DNA of 64,000 nt, from contig CAVZVW010000009.1 of the NCBI GenBank assembly GCA_963778845.1, positions 1,736,001-1,800,000 of the forward strand, written 5' to 3'. The position numbers and the translations under genes were made by a program. The stretch comes from CAVZVW01 sp963778845 (lineage in GTDB: Bacteria; Actinomycetota; Actinomycetes; Actinomycetales; Kineosporiaceae). Below, piece after piece: positions 17,299-24,033 of this stretch; position 1 is the first letter of the stretch; each line of letters opens with the position of its first letter. The notes below the pieces were generated by a model, which saw nothing but the letters and a program-made list of their open reading frames with translations, searched no databases and was not told where the DNA came from.

Positions 17299-17401
17299 GG
17301 CCATAGAGGTACTGCGGAGAAGCAACTCCCGTCGAGCACACCCCGCTCGAAGCTGCTTCCCGAACAGGGAGGCCCGCGGTTCAAGTCCGCGGATGGCCAC
17401 C
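17299..17401 (+). ncRNA. tRNA-like structure with long variable arm, non-canonical
   Basis: GGCCAT (17299-17304) pairs with ATGGCC (17393-17398), followed by ACC. A perfect T-arm, CCGCGG-TTCAAGT-CCGCGG, fits the TTCRANY T-loop. A 6-bp variable-arm hairpin, CTTCCC-GAACA-GGGAGG, precedes it. A 6-bp stem with 7-nt loop, TCGAGC-ACACCCC-GCTCGA, sits in the anticodon position. A weak D-like GGAG/CTCC stem is present, but 10 nt separate it from the acceptor and the loop lacks U33. The anticodon position would read ACC, and there is no TCA, so it is not ordinary tRNA-Sec. It may be an unusual allo-tRNA, a decayed tRNA, or an attachment-site relic. Confidence 0.35.
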
Positions 17402-17417
17402 GTTCTCCCCTGCGCCG

Positions 17418-17483
17418 CCCTGCACACCGGCGCCGCCCTGCACACCGGCCCACCCTGCACACCGGCGCCGCCCTGCACACCGG
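17418..17483. repeat. four spaced copies of CCCTGCACACCGG
   Basis: The 13-nt core occurs at 17418, 17436, 17453 and 17471, spaced 18, 17 and 18 nt. The irregular spacing breaks any reading frame, so this is non-coding. It lies between the tRNA-like element and the EACC1 gene. Confidence 0.85.
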
Positions 17484-17579
17484 CCGCAGTGGCGCAGCCG
17501 GCGCCTTGCGGGGACCCCGAATCCGCGGGTATTTCCTGGCGAGTTGGGGCATCCTTACTTCCCGGGGGAAGGGGGAGAA

Positions 17580-17966
17580 ATGCCCGGCATCTTCACCATC
17601 GGCGTCGTGCCTCGCAGCGATCGGTACGACGCGGAGGACGACCGCTGGCGCGACCAGGTCGCCGACCTCAGCCACGACCTTCGGGTGCAGACGGAGTCGC
17701 TGCAGATCCGCCGCTCGGCGGTGCCGGGGACCAAGGGCACGATCGACGAGCTGGTGCTGGCCCTCGGGTCGGCCGGGGTGTTCACGGCGGCGGTCGACGT
17801 GCTGCGGGCGTGGCTCTCACGTGACCGCACGCGGTCGGTGGACCTGACCTACGTCGATGACGAAGGGCGCAGCCAACACCTGAGCGTGACCGCGGCCAAC
17901 GCGGACGGCGAGGCCCTCGCCCCGGTGATCGCGGCCGTGGCCGCCCGGATCCAGGCGGCACGGTGA
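17580..17966 (+). CDS. EACC1-like effector-associated protein
   Basis: This 128-residue protein resembles effector-associated constant component 1 (EACC1), a small alpha/beta adaptor described by comparative genomics in bacterial conflict systems. The telling features are VPGTKGTIDELVLALGSAGVFTAA, a glycine-centred hydrophobic helix followed by VLRAWLSRDRTRSVDLTYVDDEG, a basic patch and beta-hairpin, then a final helix APVIAAVAARIQ. ATG 17580 sits directly after GGGGGAAGGGGGAGAA. Its stop overlaps the caspase start as GTGA, so both products are made together in roughly equal amounts. It has no signal or membrane segment. The family assignment is by remembered pattern, not a search. Confidence 0.7.
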   Translation: MPGIFTIGVVPRSDRYDAEDDRWRDQVADLSHDLRVQTESLQIRRSAVPGTKGTIDELVLALGSAGVFTAAVDVLRAWLSRDRTRSVDLTYVDDEGRSQHLSVTAANADGEALAPVIAAVAARIQAAR

Positions 17967-19579
17967 GGTACCGCGCGCTCCTCGTGGGCAACAGCGTCTT
18001 CGACGCCGACGCGAGCCTGAACCCGCTCAACGCCCCGGTGAAGGACGTTGCGCGGCTGCACCGGGCGCTCGTCGACTCCGACACCGGTCTGTTCGAGGAC
18101 TCGAACGTGCGACTGGTCACCGAACGGACCAGCGCGGACATCCTCCGAGAGCTCGACGACTTCTTCGCGGCAGGCACCCGGGAGGAGCTCGCGCTGTTCT
18201 ACTACAGCGGCCACGGCCTCCTCGACGAGCGGAACCACCTCTACCTGTGCGGTCGCGACACCCGGTCGGACCGGCTTCTCGGCAGTGCCGTCAGCAACAT
18301 CCGCATCAACGAGTTCATCGAGCAGTCGATGTGCCCACGCACGGTCATCGTGCTCGACTGCTGTGCCAGCGGCATGTTCAAGGGGGGCGCGACGGGCACC
18401 CAGCTGGCCGGCCCGGGCCGCTACATCGTCTCGAGCACCCGCGGTTCGTCGTTGGCCAACGACGCCACGACGGAAACGGGCACCAGCTTGTTCACCGAGC
18501 ACCTCGTCGAGGGGCTGCTCGGCGCGGCGCCCGACACCAACGCGGACGGGTACGTGGACCTCCGCGAGATCTACGACTACGTGCGAGACCGCCTGGCGCA
18601 GACCAGCAAGCAAGTACCCTACTGCCGCTTCGACGGGGACTCCGGGGTGTCCCTGGCTCGGGTGCGCGCCCTGCCGCGCCTGGCCAAGGCACCCGGCCCC
18701 ACCCCCGCGCCGCCACGCACCGAGCCGTCTTTCGCCCTGGCCGAGAGCAGCATCATCCTTCGCGACGTCGAGGAGCAGGAGACCCTGGCCCCTGAGGTCG
18801 TCGAGGTCTACCGGCTCAGCGACACGCCGATCGACCTGACGGCGGAGTCGACCGACGACTGGCTGCGCGTGCGGACCGAGGAGGGGCAGGTCGTGGTCGA
18901 CCTTCGGCCGCGGCCGGGGGCGAACCGCGGCAAGGTCGTCGTGCGTGACCGGCTGTCGGGGTCGGTTCAGGTGCTGCGCGTCGAGGCCCACGTGCGGCGT
19001 GCCGCACCCACGCCACCCCCCGCCGCGGCCACAGCGGCGCCACCGGCCCAGCAGCCACCGGCTGAGCAGCCACCCGCCCAGCAGCAGCCCCCGGCACACC
19101 ATGACGCACCGGCCCAGCAGTACCCACCGGCCCAGCAGTACCCACCGGCCCAGCAGTACCCACCGGCCCAGCAGTACCCACCGGCCCAGCAGTACCCACC
19201 GGCCCAGCAGTACCCGCCCGTCTACCAGTACCCGCCTGCCCAGCAGTACCCGCCCGCCGGCCCCGCGAGGCCCGGCCACGCCGTCCCCATGGGGGCCGCA
19301 CCGGTCAGGCGCGAGGCTCCCCAGGCGAGCACGGCCATGACCCTCGCGGTGCTGAGCCTCGTGTTCTGCCCGTTCTACGGGCTCGGCGCCCTGCTCGCCC
19401 CCTTCGCCCTGCGCACCGCGACGAACGCGCACCGAGACATCGCCGCGTCGGGCGGCTGGCTGACCGGTGAGGCCAAGGTGCGGCGGGCTCGGGTGCTCGC
19501 CTGGCTGAGCATCGTGCTGAGTGTGGCCGCGCTGGTCGTCATTCTCGTCATCGTTAGCGGCACCTCGTCGCAGCGCTAG
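17963..19579 (+). CDS. membrane-anchored caspase-fold (C14/p20) protease
   Basis: The 538-residue protein opens with a caspase-like peptidase domain (about 1-230). The catalytic His is in FYYSGHG (His84) and Cys in VIVLDCCASGMF (Cys133/134), after the typical start RALLVGNSVF. A beta-rich domain follows at about 255-350. Next comes a Pro/Gln linker of PAQQYP repeats at about 360-435, then two hydrophobic helices (about 455-480 and 510-533) in a DUF4190-like tail. The protease therefore seems tethered to the inner face of the membrane. It starts with GTG 17963, overlapping the EACC1 gene. Related EACC1-peptidase pairs are proposed immune or death effectors; the substrate here is unknown. Confidence 0.88.
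   Translation: MRYRALLVGNSVFDADASLNPLNAPVKDVARLHRALVDSDTGLFEDSNVRLVTERTSADILRELDDFFAAGTREELALFYYSGHGLLDERNHLYLCGRDTRSDRLLGSAVSNIRINEFIEQSMCPRTVIVLDCCASGMFKGGATGTQLAGPGRYIVSSTRGSSLANDATTETGTSLFTEHLVEGLLGAAPDTNADGYVDLREIYDYVRDRLAQTSKQVPYCRFDGDSGVSLARVRALPRLAKAPGPTPAPPRTEPSFALAESSIILRDVEEQETLAPEVVEVYRLSDTPIDLTAESTDDWLRVRTEEGQVVVDLRPRPGANRGKVVVRDRLSGSVQVLRVEAHVRRAAPTPPPAAATAAPPAQQPPAEQPPAQQQPPAHHDAPAQQYPPAQQYPPAQQYPPAQQYPPAQQYPPAQQYPPVYQYPPAQQYPPAGPARPGHAVPMGAAPVRREAPQASTAMTLAVLSLVFCPFYGLGALLAPFALRTATNAHRDIAASGGWLTGEAKVRRARVLAWLSIVLSVAALVVILVIVSGTSSQR
19109..19216. repeat. six 18-bp tandem repeats encoding PAQQYP
   Basis: Six near-identical 18-bp units (CCGGCCCAGCAGTACCCA) run from 19109 to 19216. 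Degenerate units extend upstream and down to about 19258. They encode the flexible linker between the soluble caspase half and the membrane helices, so copy number would set the tether length. Confidence 0.92.
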
Positions 19580-19643
19580 GGCCGCTGACACGACCGAACG
19601 CCCGGTCTGCGCCGAATCGCAACCTGCTCGTTACCGCCACCCC

Positions 19644-19673
19644 TTGACCGGGACCGGCGTGAATCCCTAACGT
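19644..19673 (+). promoter_or_regulatory. promoter of the first LacI-type carbohydrate operon
   Basis: TTGACC (19644-19649) and TAACGT (19668-19673) are spaced by 18 bp upstream of the oxidoreductase gene. The palindrome GGAACGTTCC lies about 14 nt downstream of the -10, where a bound repressor would block transcription. Confidence 0.5.
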
Positions 19674-19686
19674 CCTGCCCTCAATA

Positions 19687-19696
19687 GGAACGTTCC
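19687..19696. promoter_or_regulatory. palindromic operator GGAACGTTCC
   Basis: This is a 10-bp perfect palindrome with a central CG, the form typical of LacI-family operators, just after the presumed transcription start. The LacI-type regulator at 21898 is the natural candidate ligand. Binding is inferred. Confidence 0.5.
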
Positions 19697-19723
19697 AACC
19701 CGCCCTCGCGCCGAGCCGTCCAG

Positions 19724-19810
19724 GTGACGCCGGCCGACCTCGAGGTGGTGGCGATGGCGCGAGCAGACGGTGCCGACGGGCTGCAGGTGGCCGCAAGGAC
19801 CGCCGCGTGA
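19724..19810 (+). CDS. possible 28-codon leader ORF or gene remnant
   Basis: The frame starting at GTG 19724 reads VTPADLEVVAMARADG and ends with TGA overlapping the GTG start of the oxidoreductase gene (GTGA). The composition looks protein-like rather than random. The frame stays open upstream of the GTG, so it could be the tail of a lost gene. It could equally be a leader whose translation is coupled to the downstream gene. There is no clear ribosome-binding site. Confidence 0.3.
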   Translation: MTPADLEVVAMARADGADGLQVAARTAA

Positions 19811-20931
19811 GCGGCCTCCGCCGGCTTCGGACCGCGCTCGTCGGGGCCGGCCTGGTCGGCCAGGCCGCGCACGCCGTCACGCTCGCCGAGGACCAGCAGC
19901 GCTTCGACCTGGTCGCCGTGGTCGACCCGTCGCCGTCGGTGCGGGCGGCGGTGGCCGCCCGGCACGGCGTGCCGCACGCTGTCGCCTCGCTCGCCGAGGC
20001 GCTGGCCTTGGGGCTGGACGCGGTGGTCATCGCCGTCCCGGACCCCGCGCACAAGGACACGATCGTCGCCGCCCTGCAGGCCGGCGTCCACGCCTTCTGC
20101 GAGAAGCCGCTCGCCCTGAGCCTGGGCGAGTGCGACGACATCATCGCCGCACGCGGCGACCTCGTGGTCCAGTGCGGCTACATGAAGCTGTACGACCCGG
20201 CGGTGGAGCGCGCGGCGGAGCTGGTCGCAGCCGCCTCCGAGGTCGTCTATCTCAGCGTCGAGGTCAACGACCCCGACCAGGGGCCGTTCGTCGAGCACCT
20301 CGAGCTCCACTCGGGCACGGACGTGCCCCAGAGCCTCGTGACCGACTCCCGGTCGCGCCTCGCACAGGCCGTCGCCGCGGCCCGCGGCGCGACGCCGTCC
20401 GCTGCCGAGGCACGGGCCTTCGAGGCGTTCTTCTCCGCCCTCGTGCACGACGTGAGCCTGGCGCACCACCTGCTGGGCGCGGCGGGGATCGGGGCGCCAC
20501 TGGCCACGACCGACGCAGCCTGGTTCGACGGGGGGCGTGGCGTGAGCCTGGGTTGGAGCCTGCCCGGTGGAGGGCGCGCGAACCTGGAGCACCTCAACCT
20601 GCCCGGCGTGCCCGAGTACCGCGAGCGCGTGAGCATCTACTGCCGCGACCGGGTGGTCGAGCTGACGTTCCCCGCGCCGTACCTGCGTCACCACCCCACG
20701 CGCCTCGTCGAACGTCTCGCACGAGCCGCGCCCGCCCCGGGCACCGAGCTGACGACCGTCGAGCACCGGGTCTCCTACGAGGAGGCCTTCCGCGCCGAGC
20801 TGCGCGCCTTCCACTCCTCGGTCACGACCGGGGCACCCGTGCGCGCGAGCGCCGAGAGGGCTCGCGAGGACGTCGCGGCGCTCCTGGCCGCGTTCGCCCT
20901 CGCGACCTCGAACCACCACGCCAGCGAGTAG
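19807..20931 (+). CDS. Gfo/Idh/MocA-family oxidoreductase
   Basis: This NAD(P)-dependent sugar or cyclitol dehydrogenase has 374 residues. The N-terminal Rossmann motif is LRTALVGAGLVGQAAH, and the catalytic-loop signature is seen as HAFCEKPLALSLGECD. A C-terminal alpha/beta domain follows. GTG 19807 is preceded by AAGGA. It is the first enzyme of the operon that continues with a TIM-barrel isomerase, a LacI regulator and an ABC importer. The substrate is not readable from sequence; inositol-like or rare sugars are usual for this gene combination. Confidence 0.9.
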   Translation: MSGLRRLRTALVGAGLVGQAAHAVTLAEDQQRFDLVAVVDPSPSVRAAVAARHGVPHAVASLAEALALGLDAVVIAVPDPAHKDTIVAALQAGVHAFCEKPLALSLGECDDIIAARGDLVVQCGYMKLYDPAVERAAELVAAASEVVYLSVEVNDPDQGPFVEHLELHSGTDVPQSLVTDSRSRLAQAVAAARGATPSAAEARAFEAFFSALVHDVSLAHHLLGAAGIGAPLATTDAAWFDGGRGVSLGWSLPGGGRANLEHLNLPGVPEYRERVSIYCRDRVVELTFPAPYLRHHPTRLVERLARAAPAPGTELTTVEHRVSYEEAFRAELRAFHSSVTTGAPVRASAERAREDVAALLAAFALATSNHHASE

Positions 20932-20940
20932 GAGACCACC

Positions 20941-21885
20941 ATGCGGCTCGGTCTGTTCACCGACGGGCTGAAGCACCTGTCCCGTCGCGACGCGTTCGCC
21001 TTCTGCCGTGACCACGGCATCACCGATGTCGAGATGAGCGTCGGGACGTGGGGGGCGCGCACCCACCTCGACCTCGCGGCGCTGCTGGACGACGACGGCG
21101 AGGCGCGCGACGCGCTCGCCCGCGACCTCGACGACTTCGGCCTGGCGTTCAGCGCGGTCAACGCCGCCGGCAACCCGCTGCACCCCGACGCCGATGCACG
21201 CGCCGAGGCGCAGGCGGCGCTGCGCGGGGCCGTCGAGCTGGCGGCTCGGCTGGGGGTCGACCGCGTGGTCACGATGGCCGGCTGTCCCGGTGGTCGCGGG
21301 GGCGGGTCCGTCGGAGTCTTCGGGCTGTGGGCCACGAGCAACGACGACGAGGGCATCTGGGCCTGGCAGATGGAGGCCGAGGTCGGTCCGTACTGGCGGG
21401 AGCTGTCCGCCTGGGCAGCGGCGACCGCGCCCGACGTCCTCATCTGCCTCGAGCTGCACCCCGGCGTCAGCGTCTACGGCGTCGAGAGCTACCGCGCGCT
21501 GCGCAGCTACGCGGGCCCCAACGTCGGGGTCAACCTCGACCCCAGCCATTTCTGGTGGCAGGGTGCGGACCCGGTGCGGGTGATCGAGGCGCTGGGCCCG
21601 GTGATCGGCTGGTCGCACGGCAAGGACACCACCTTGTACGACGACAGGATCGCGGTGCACGGCCTGCTCGACCACCGCTTCCCGCCCGAGGCGGGCGTGA
21701 ACTCCTGGCACTTCTCCGCAGTCGGCGACGGGCACGACGCCGCGACGTGGAGCAGGCTCGTCGCCGCCCTGCAGGCGGTCGGGCACGACGGTGTGGTCTC
21801 CATCGAGCACGAGGACCCGGCCCTCTCGCCGGAGGAGTGCATCTCACGATCGGCCGCCTTCCTCACCCCGGTGCTGGGGCAGTAG
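20941..21885 (+). CDS. TIM-barrel sugar-phosphate isomerase/epimerase
   Basis: This 314-residue AP-endonuclease-2-like TIM barrel belongs to the family of sugar isomerases, epimerases and inosose dehydratases. Recognisable strands are MRLGLFTDGL, the metal-binding ICLELHPGVS, VGVNLDPSHFWWQG (Asp-x-x-His), IGWSHGKDTT and the terminal VVSIEHEDPALSPEE. The ribosome-binding site AGGAG lies before ATG 20941, 9 nt after the oxidoreductase stop, so the two are co-translated. It likely acts on the same substrate chain as the flanking dehydrogenase. Confidence 0.9.
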   Translation: MRLGLFTDGLKHLSRRDAFAFCRDHGITDVEMSVGTWGARTHLDLAALLDDDGEARDALARDLDDFGLAFSAVNAAGNPLHPDADARAEAQAALRGAVELAARLGVDRVVTMAGCPGGRGGGSVGVFGLWATSNDDEGIWAWQMEAEVGPYWRELSAWAAATAPDVLICLELHPGVSVYGVESYRALRSYAGPNVGVNLDPSHFWWQGADPVRVIEALGPVIGWSHGKDTTLYDDRIAVHGLLDHRFPPEAGVNSWHFSAVGDGHDAATWSRLVAALQAVGHDGVVSIEHEDPALSPEECISRSAAFLTPVLGQ

Positions 21886-21897
21886 GGCGAGCACGAC

Positions 21898-22857
21898 ATG
21901 CCCAACGTCACGGTGGTCGATGTGGCCCGCCACGCCGGGGTGTCCAAGTCGACCGTGTCCAACGTCATCCGCGGCAGCACACTCGTCGCGCCGCACACGC
22001 GCGCACGCGTCGAGGCCTCGATCGACGCCCTCGGCTACATGCCCAACAGCATCGCCCGCGCTCTGCGCGAACGGTCCTCGCGGGTGCTCGCCCTCGTGGT
22101 GCCGGACCCCATCAACCCCTTCTTCGCCGAGCTCGCCCACGGGATGGAGCAGCGTGCCCGCAAGGAAGGCTTCGGCGTCCTGATCGCGAACACCGGCTGC
22201 GACCCCATGACCGAACGCGCCCAGGTCTCGGCACTGGTGTCCCGCCGCGCCGACGGGGTGCTCTTCGGCGGGCTCAGCCAGGGGTCACGCCTGCACCTGG
22301 AGCTGGTTGCCGACGACGTGCCGGTGGTCTGCGCATTCGCCGAGGACGGCGACGACCGGCTCGGGGTCGTCGAGCCTGACGACGCCGTGGCCATGGCCGC
22401 GGTGATGGACCACCTCGAGGCCCTCGGACACCGACGGGTGGCCTTCGCCACGCAGGGCATGCGCGAGACCGGGATGGAGCTGCGGCAGGCTGCCTTCGCC
22501 GAGGCGGCCCGCACGAGAGGGCTCAGCGTCGTCGGGCTCGACGCGCATCCCACGGCCGTGGTCGCGCACAACGACACCGTTGCCATCGAGCAGCTGGACC
22601 GCCTCGAGCGCACGGGGCTGCACGTGCCCGGCGACGTGTCTGTCGTCGGGTACGACGACATCCCCATGGCGGGCCACGCCCGGATCCAGCTGACCACCGT
22701 GGCCTCGGACGCCACGCAGGCCGGTGACCGGGCCGCCGAGCTCCTGATCGCCGCACTTCGCGAGAACCGCCACGTCTGCCACCGGGAGCTGCAGCCGACC
22801 CGCCTGGTCGTGCGAGGCACGACCGGACCCGCCCCGACGGGGTCGCGCCATGGGTGA
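21898..22857 (+). CDS. LacI-family transcriptional regulator with shortened sensor domain
   Basis: The N-terminal LacI HTH is canonical: VTVVDVARHAGVSKSTVSNVI, with the hinge YMPNSIARALRERSSRVLA. The periplasmic-binding-like sensor domain ends with the typical VVAHNDTVAIEQLDRL and VVGYDDIPMAG segments. At 319 residues it is short. Between RTRGLSVVGLDAH and PTAVVAHND about 25 residues expected in the family are missing, which removes part of the second lobe. The protein may be super-repressing or altered in ligand response. It probably binds the palindrome at 19687 and controls its own operon. Confidence 0.9.
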   Translation: MPNVTVVDVARHAGVSKSTVSNVIRGSTLVAPHTRARVEASIDALGYMPNSIARALRERSSRVLALVVPDPINPFFAELAHGMEQRARKEGFGVLIANTGCDPMTERAQVSALVSRRADGVLFGGLSQGSRLHLELVADDVPVVCAFAEDGDDRLGVVEPDDAVAMAAVMDHLEALGHRRVAFATQGMRETGMELRQAAFAEAARTRGLSVVGLDAHPTAVVAHNDTVAIEQLDRLERTGLHVPGDVSVVGYDDIPMAGHARIQLTTVASDATQAGDRAAELLIAALRENRHVCHRELQPTRLVVRGTTGPAPTGSRHG

Positions 22858-23995
22858 CGTGCGGCTGTCCGGCATCGAGAAGACGTTCGACGCCGTGCGC
22901 GTGCTCGAGGCGCTCGACCTCGATGTCGGTGACGGCGAGTTCGTCGTGCTGCTGGGCCCGTCGGGGTGTGGCAAGACGACGGCGCTGCGCATCGTCGCCG
23001 GCCTGGAGCAGCCGAGCGCCGGCCGGGTGCTCATCGCCGGGCGAGACGTCACGCGGCGGGCGCCGCGCGAGCGCGACGTCGCGATGGTCTTCCAGAGCTA
23101 CGCCCTCTACCCGCACATGACGGTCGCACAGAACATCGCCTACCCGCTGCGGATCCGGGGCATGCCCCCACGCGAGCAGAAGGATGCCGTGGCGGCCGTT
23201 GCGGAGTCCCTCGAGGTCGGGCACCTCCTGGGCAGGCGGCCACGACAGCTCTCCGGGGGCCAGCGTCAGCGGATCGCGCTCGCCCGGGCGATCGTGCGCG
23301 ACCCCGAGGTCTTCCTCATGGACGAGCCCCTCTCCAACCTCGACGCGAAGCTGCGCGTCACGATGCGCGCGGAGATCAAGCGCCTGCAGAAGAGGCTGGG
23401 CACGACCACGCTCTACGTCACGCACGACCAGGCTGAGGCGCTCACGATGGCCGACCGGGTGTGCCTGCTCAAGGACGGCGTCGTCCAGCAGTACGCACCG
23501 CCGCAGGAGGTCTTCGACGCCCCGGCCAACCGCTTCGTGGCCGGCTTCGTCGGCAGCCCGCCGATGAACCTCGTGGACCTGTCGCTGGACCCGCCGACGC
23601 GCTCCATGGTCGTCAACGAGGCACGGGTGCCGTTGGGCGCCCGCTTCGAGGCGTGCGCACGGGCGGCGGTGACCTCGATGGGCGTGCGGGCCCGCGACCT
23701 CGAGATAGTGACGGAGGGCACGCCAGGATCGGTCCCCGGAGCCGTCTACGTCGTCGAGCCGATGGGCGACGAGGTCTATGTCGACGTCTCGCTCGGCGAG
23801 GCCAGGGTCTCCGTGCGCGCACCACGGGGCTGGAGCGCGCCGTTGGGCACTCGGGTGGGGGTGCTGGTCGACCCCGCGCGGGCGTGCTTCTTCCGCGCCG
23901 ACGCGACGACCGCGGTGCACCGCGCGGACCAGACGGTAGCCGGATACGACGTCGGCACGACCGGGCCACCGGTTGGCACGGACGGTCACGAGTAA
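22850..23995 (+). CDS. ugpC: carbohydrate ABC importer ATPase (MalK/UgpC type)
   Basis: This is a 381-residue CUT1-type ATP-binding subunit. Walker A is GPSGCGKTT near residue 37, the Q-loop segment VFQSYALYPHMTV, the signature LSGGQRQRIALARAI, and Walker B VFLMDEPLSNLDAKLR. A C-terminal TOBE/OB regulatory domain begins near 240. ATG 22850 overlaps the LacI stop by 8 nt. It energises uptake with the binding protein and two permeases downstream. UgpC is a family label, not a statement about glycerol phosphate. Confidence 0.93.
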   Translation: MGDVRLSGIEKTFDAVRVLEALDLDVGDGEFVVLLGPSGCGKTTALRIVAGLEQPSAGRVLIAGRDVTRRAPRERDVAMVFQSYALYPHMTVAQNIAYPLRIRGMPPREQKDAVAAVAESLEVGHLLGRRPRQLSGGQRQRIALARAIVRDPEVFLMDEPLSNLDAKLRVTMRAEIKRLQKRLGTTTLYVTHDQAEALTMADRVCLLKDGVVQQYAPPQEVFDAPANRFVAGFVGSPPMNLVDLSLDPPTRSMVVNEARVPLGARFEACARAAVTSMGVRARDLEIVTEGTPGSVPGAVYVVEPMGDEVYVDVSLGEARVSVRAPRGWSAPLGTRVGVLVDPARACFFRADATTAVHRADQTVAGYDVGTTGPPVGTDGHE

Positions 23996-24033
23996 GTCCC
24001 GCAGATAGTCCACGAGAAGGAAGGACTGCAGCC

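Larger units (their letters stand above)
17106..17579. other. gene-free divergent region between sigma factor and EACC1 gene
   Basis: This 474-nt spacer contains the tRNA-like structure (17299-17401) and the CCCTGCACACCGG repeats (17418-17483). The latter overlap a long but unconvincing minus-strand frame. Promoters for the divergent genes should lie here, but no consensus pair was found. Confidence 0.6.

Noticed and set aside
17299..17401. Selenocysteine tRNA (selC)
   Set aside because: Size and variable arm fit loosely, but there is no TCA anticodon, no U33 and the D-arm spacing is wrong; kept only as a tRNA-like structure.
16524..17675. A 383-residue version of the sigma factor starting at 17675
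   Set aside because: The extra N-terminus reads through the tandem repeats and tRNA-like element and has no family similarity; ATG 17105 has a strong ribosome-binding site.
19109..19258. 18-bp repeats as a possible CRISPR or iteron array
   Set aside because: They lie in frame inside the caspase gene and encode a Pro/Gln linker.
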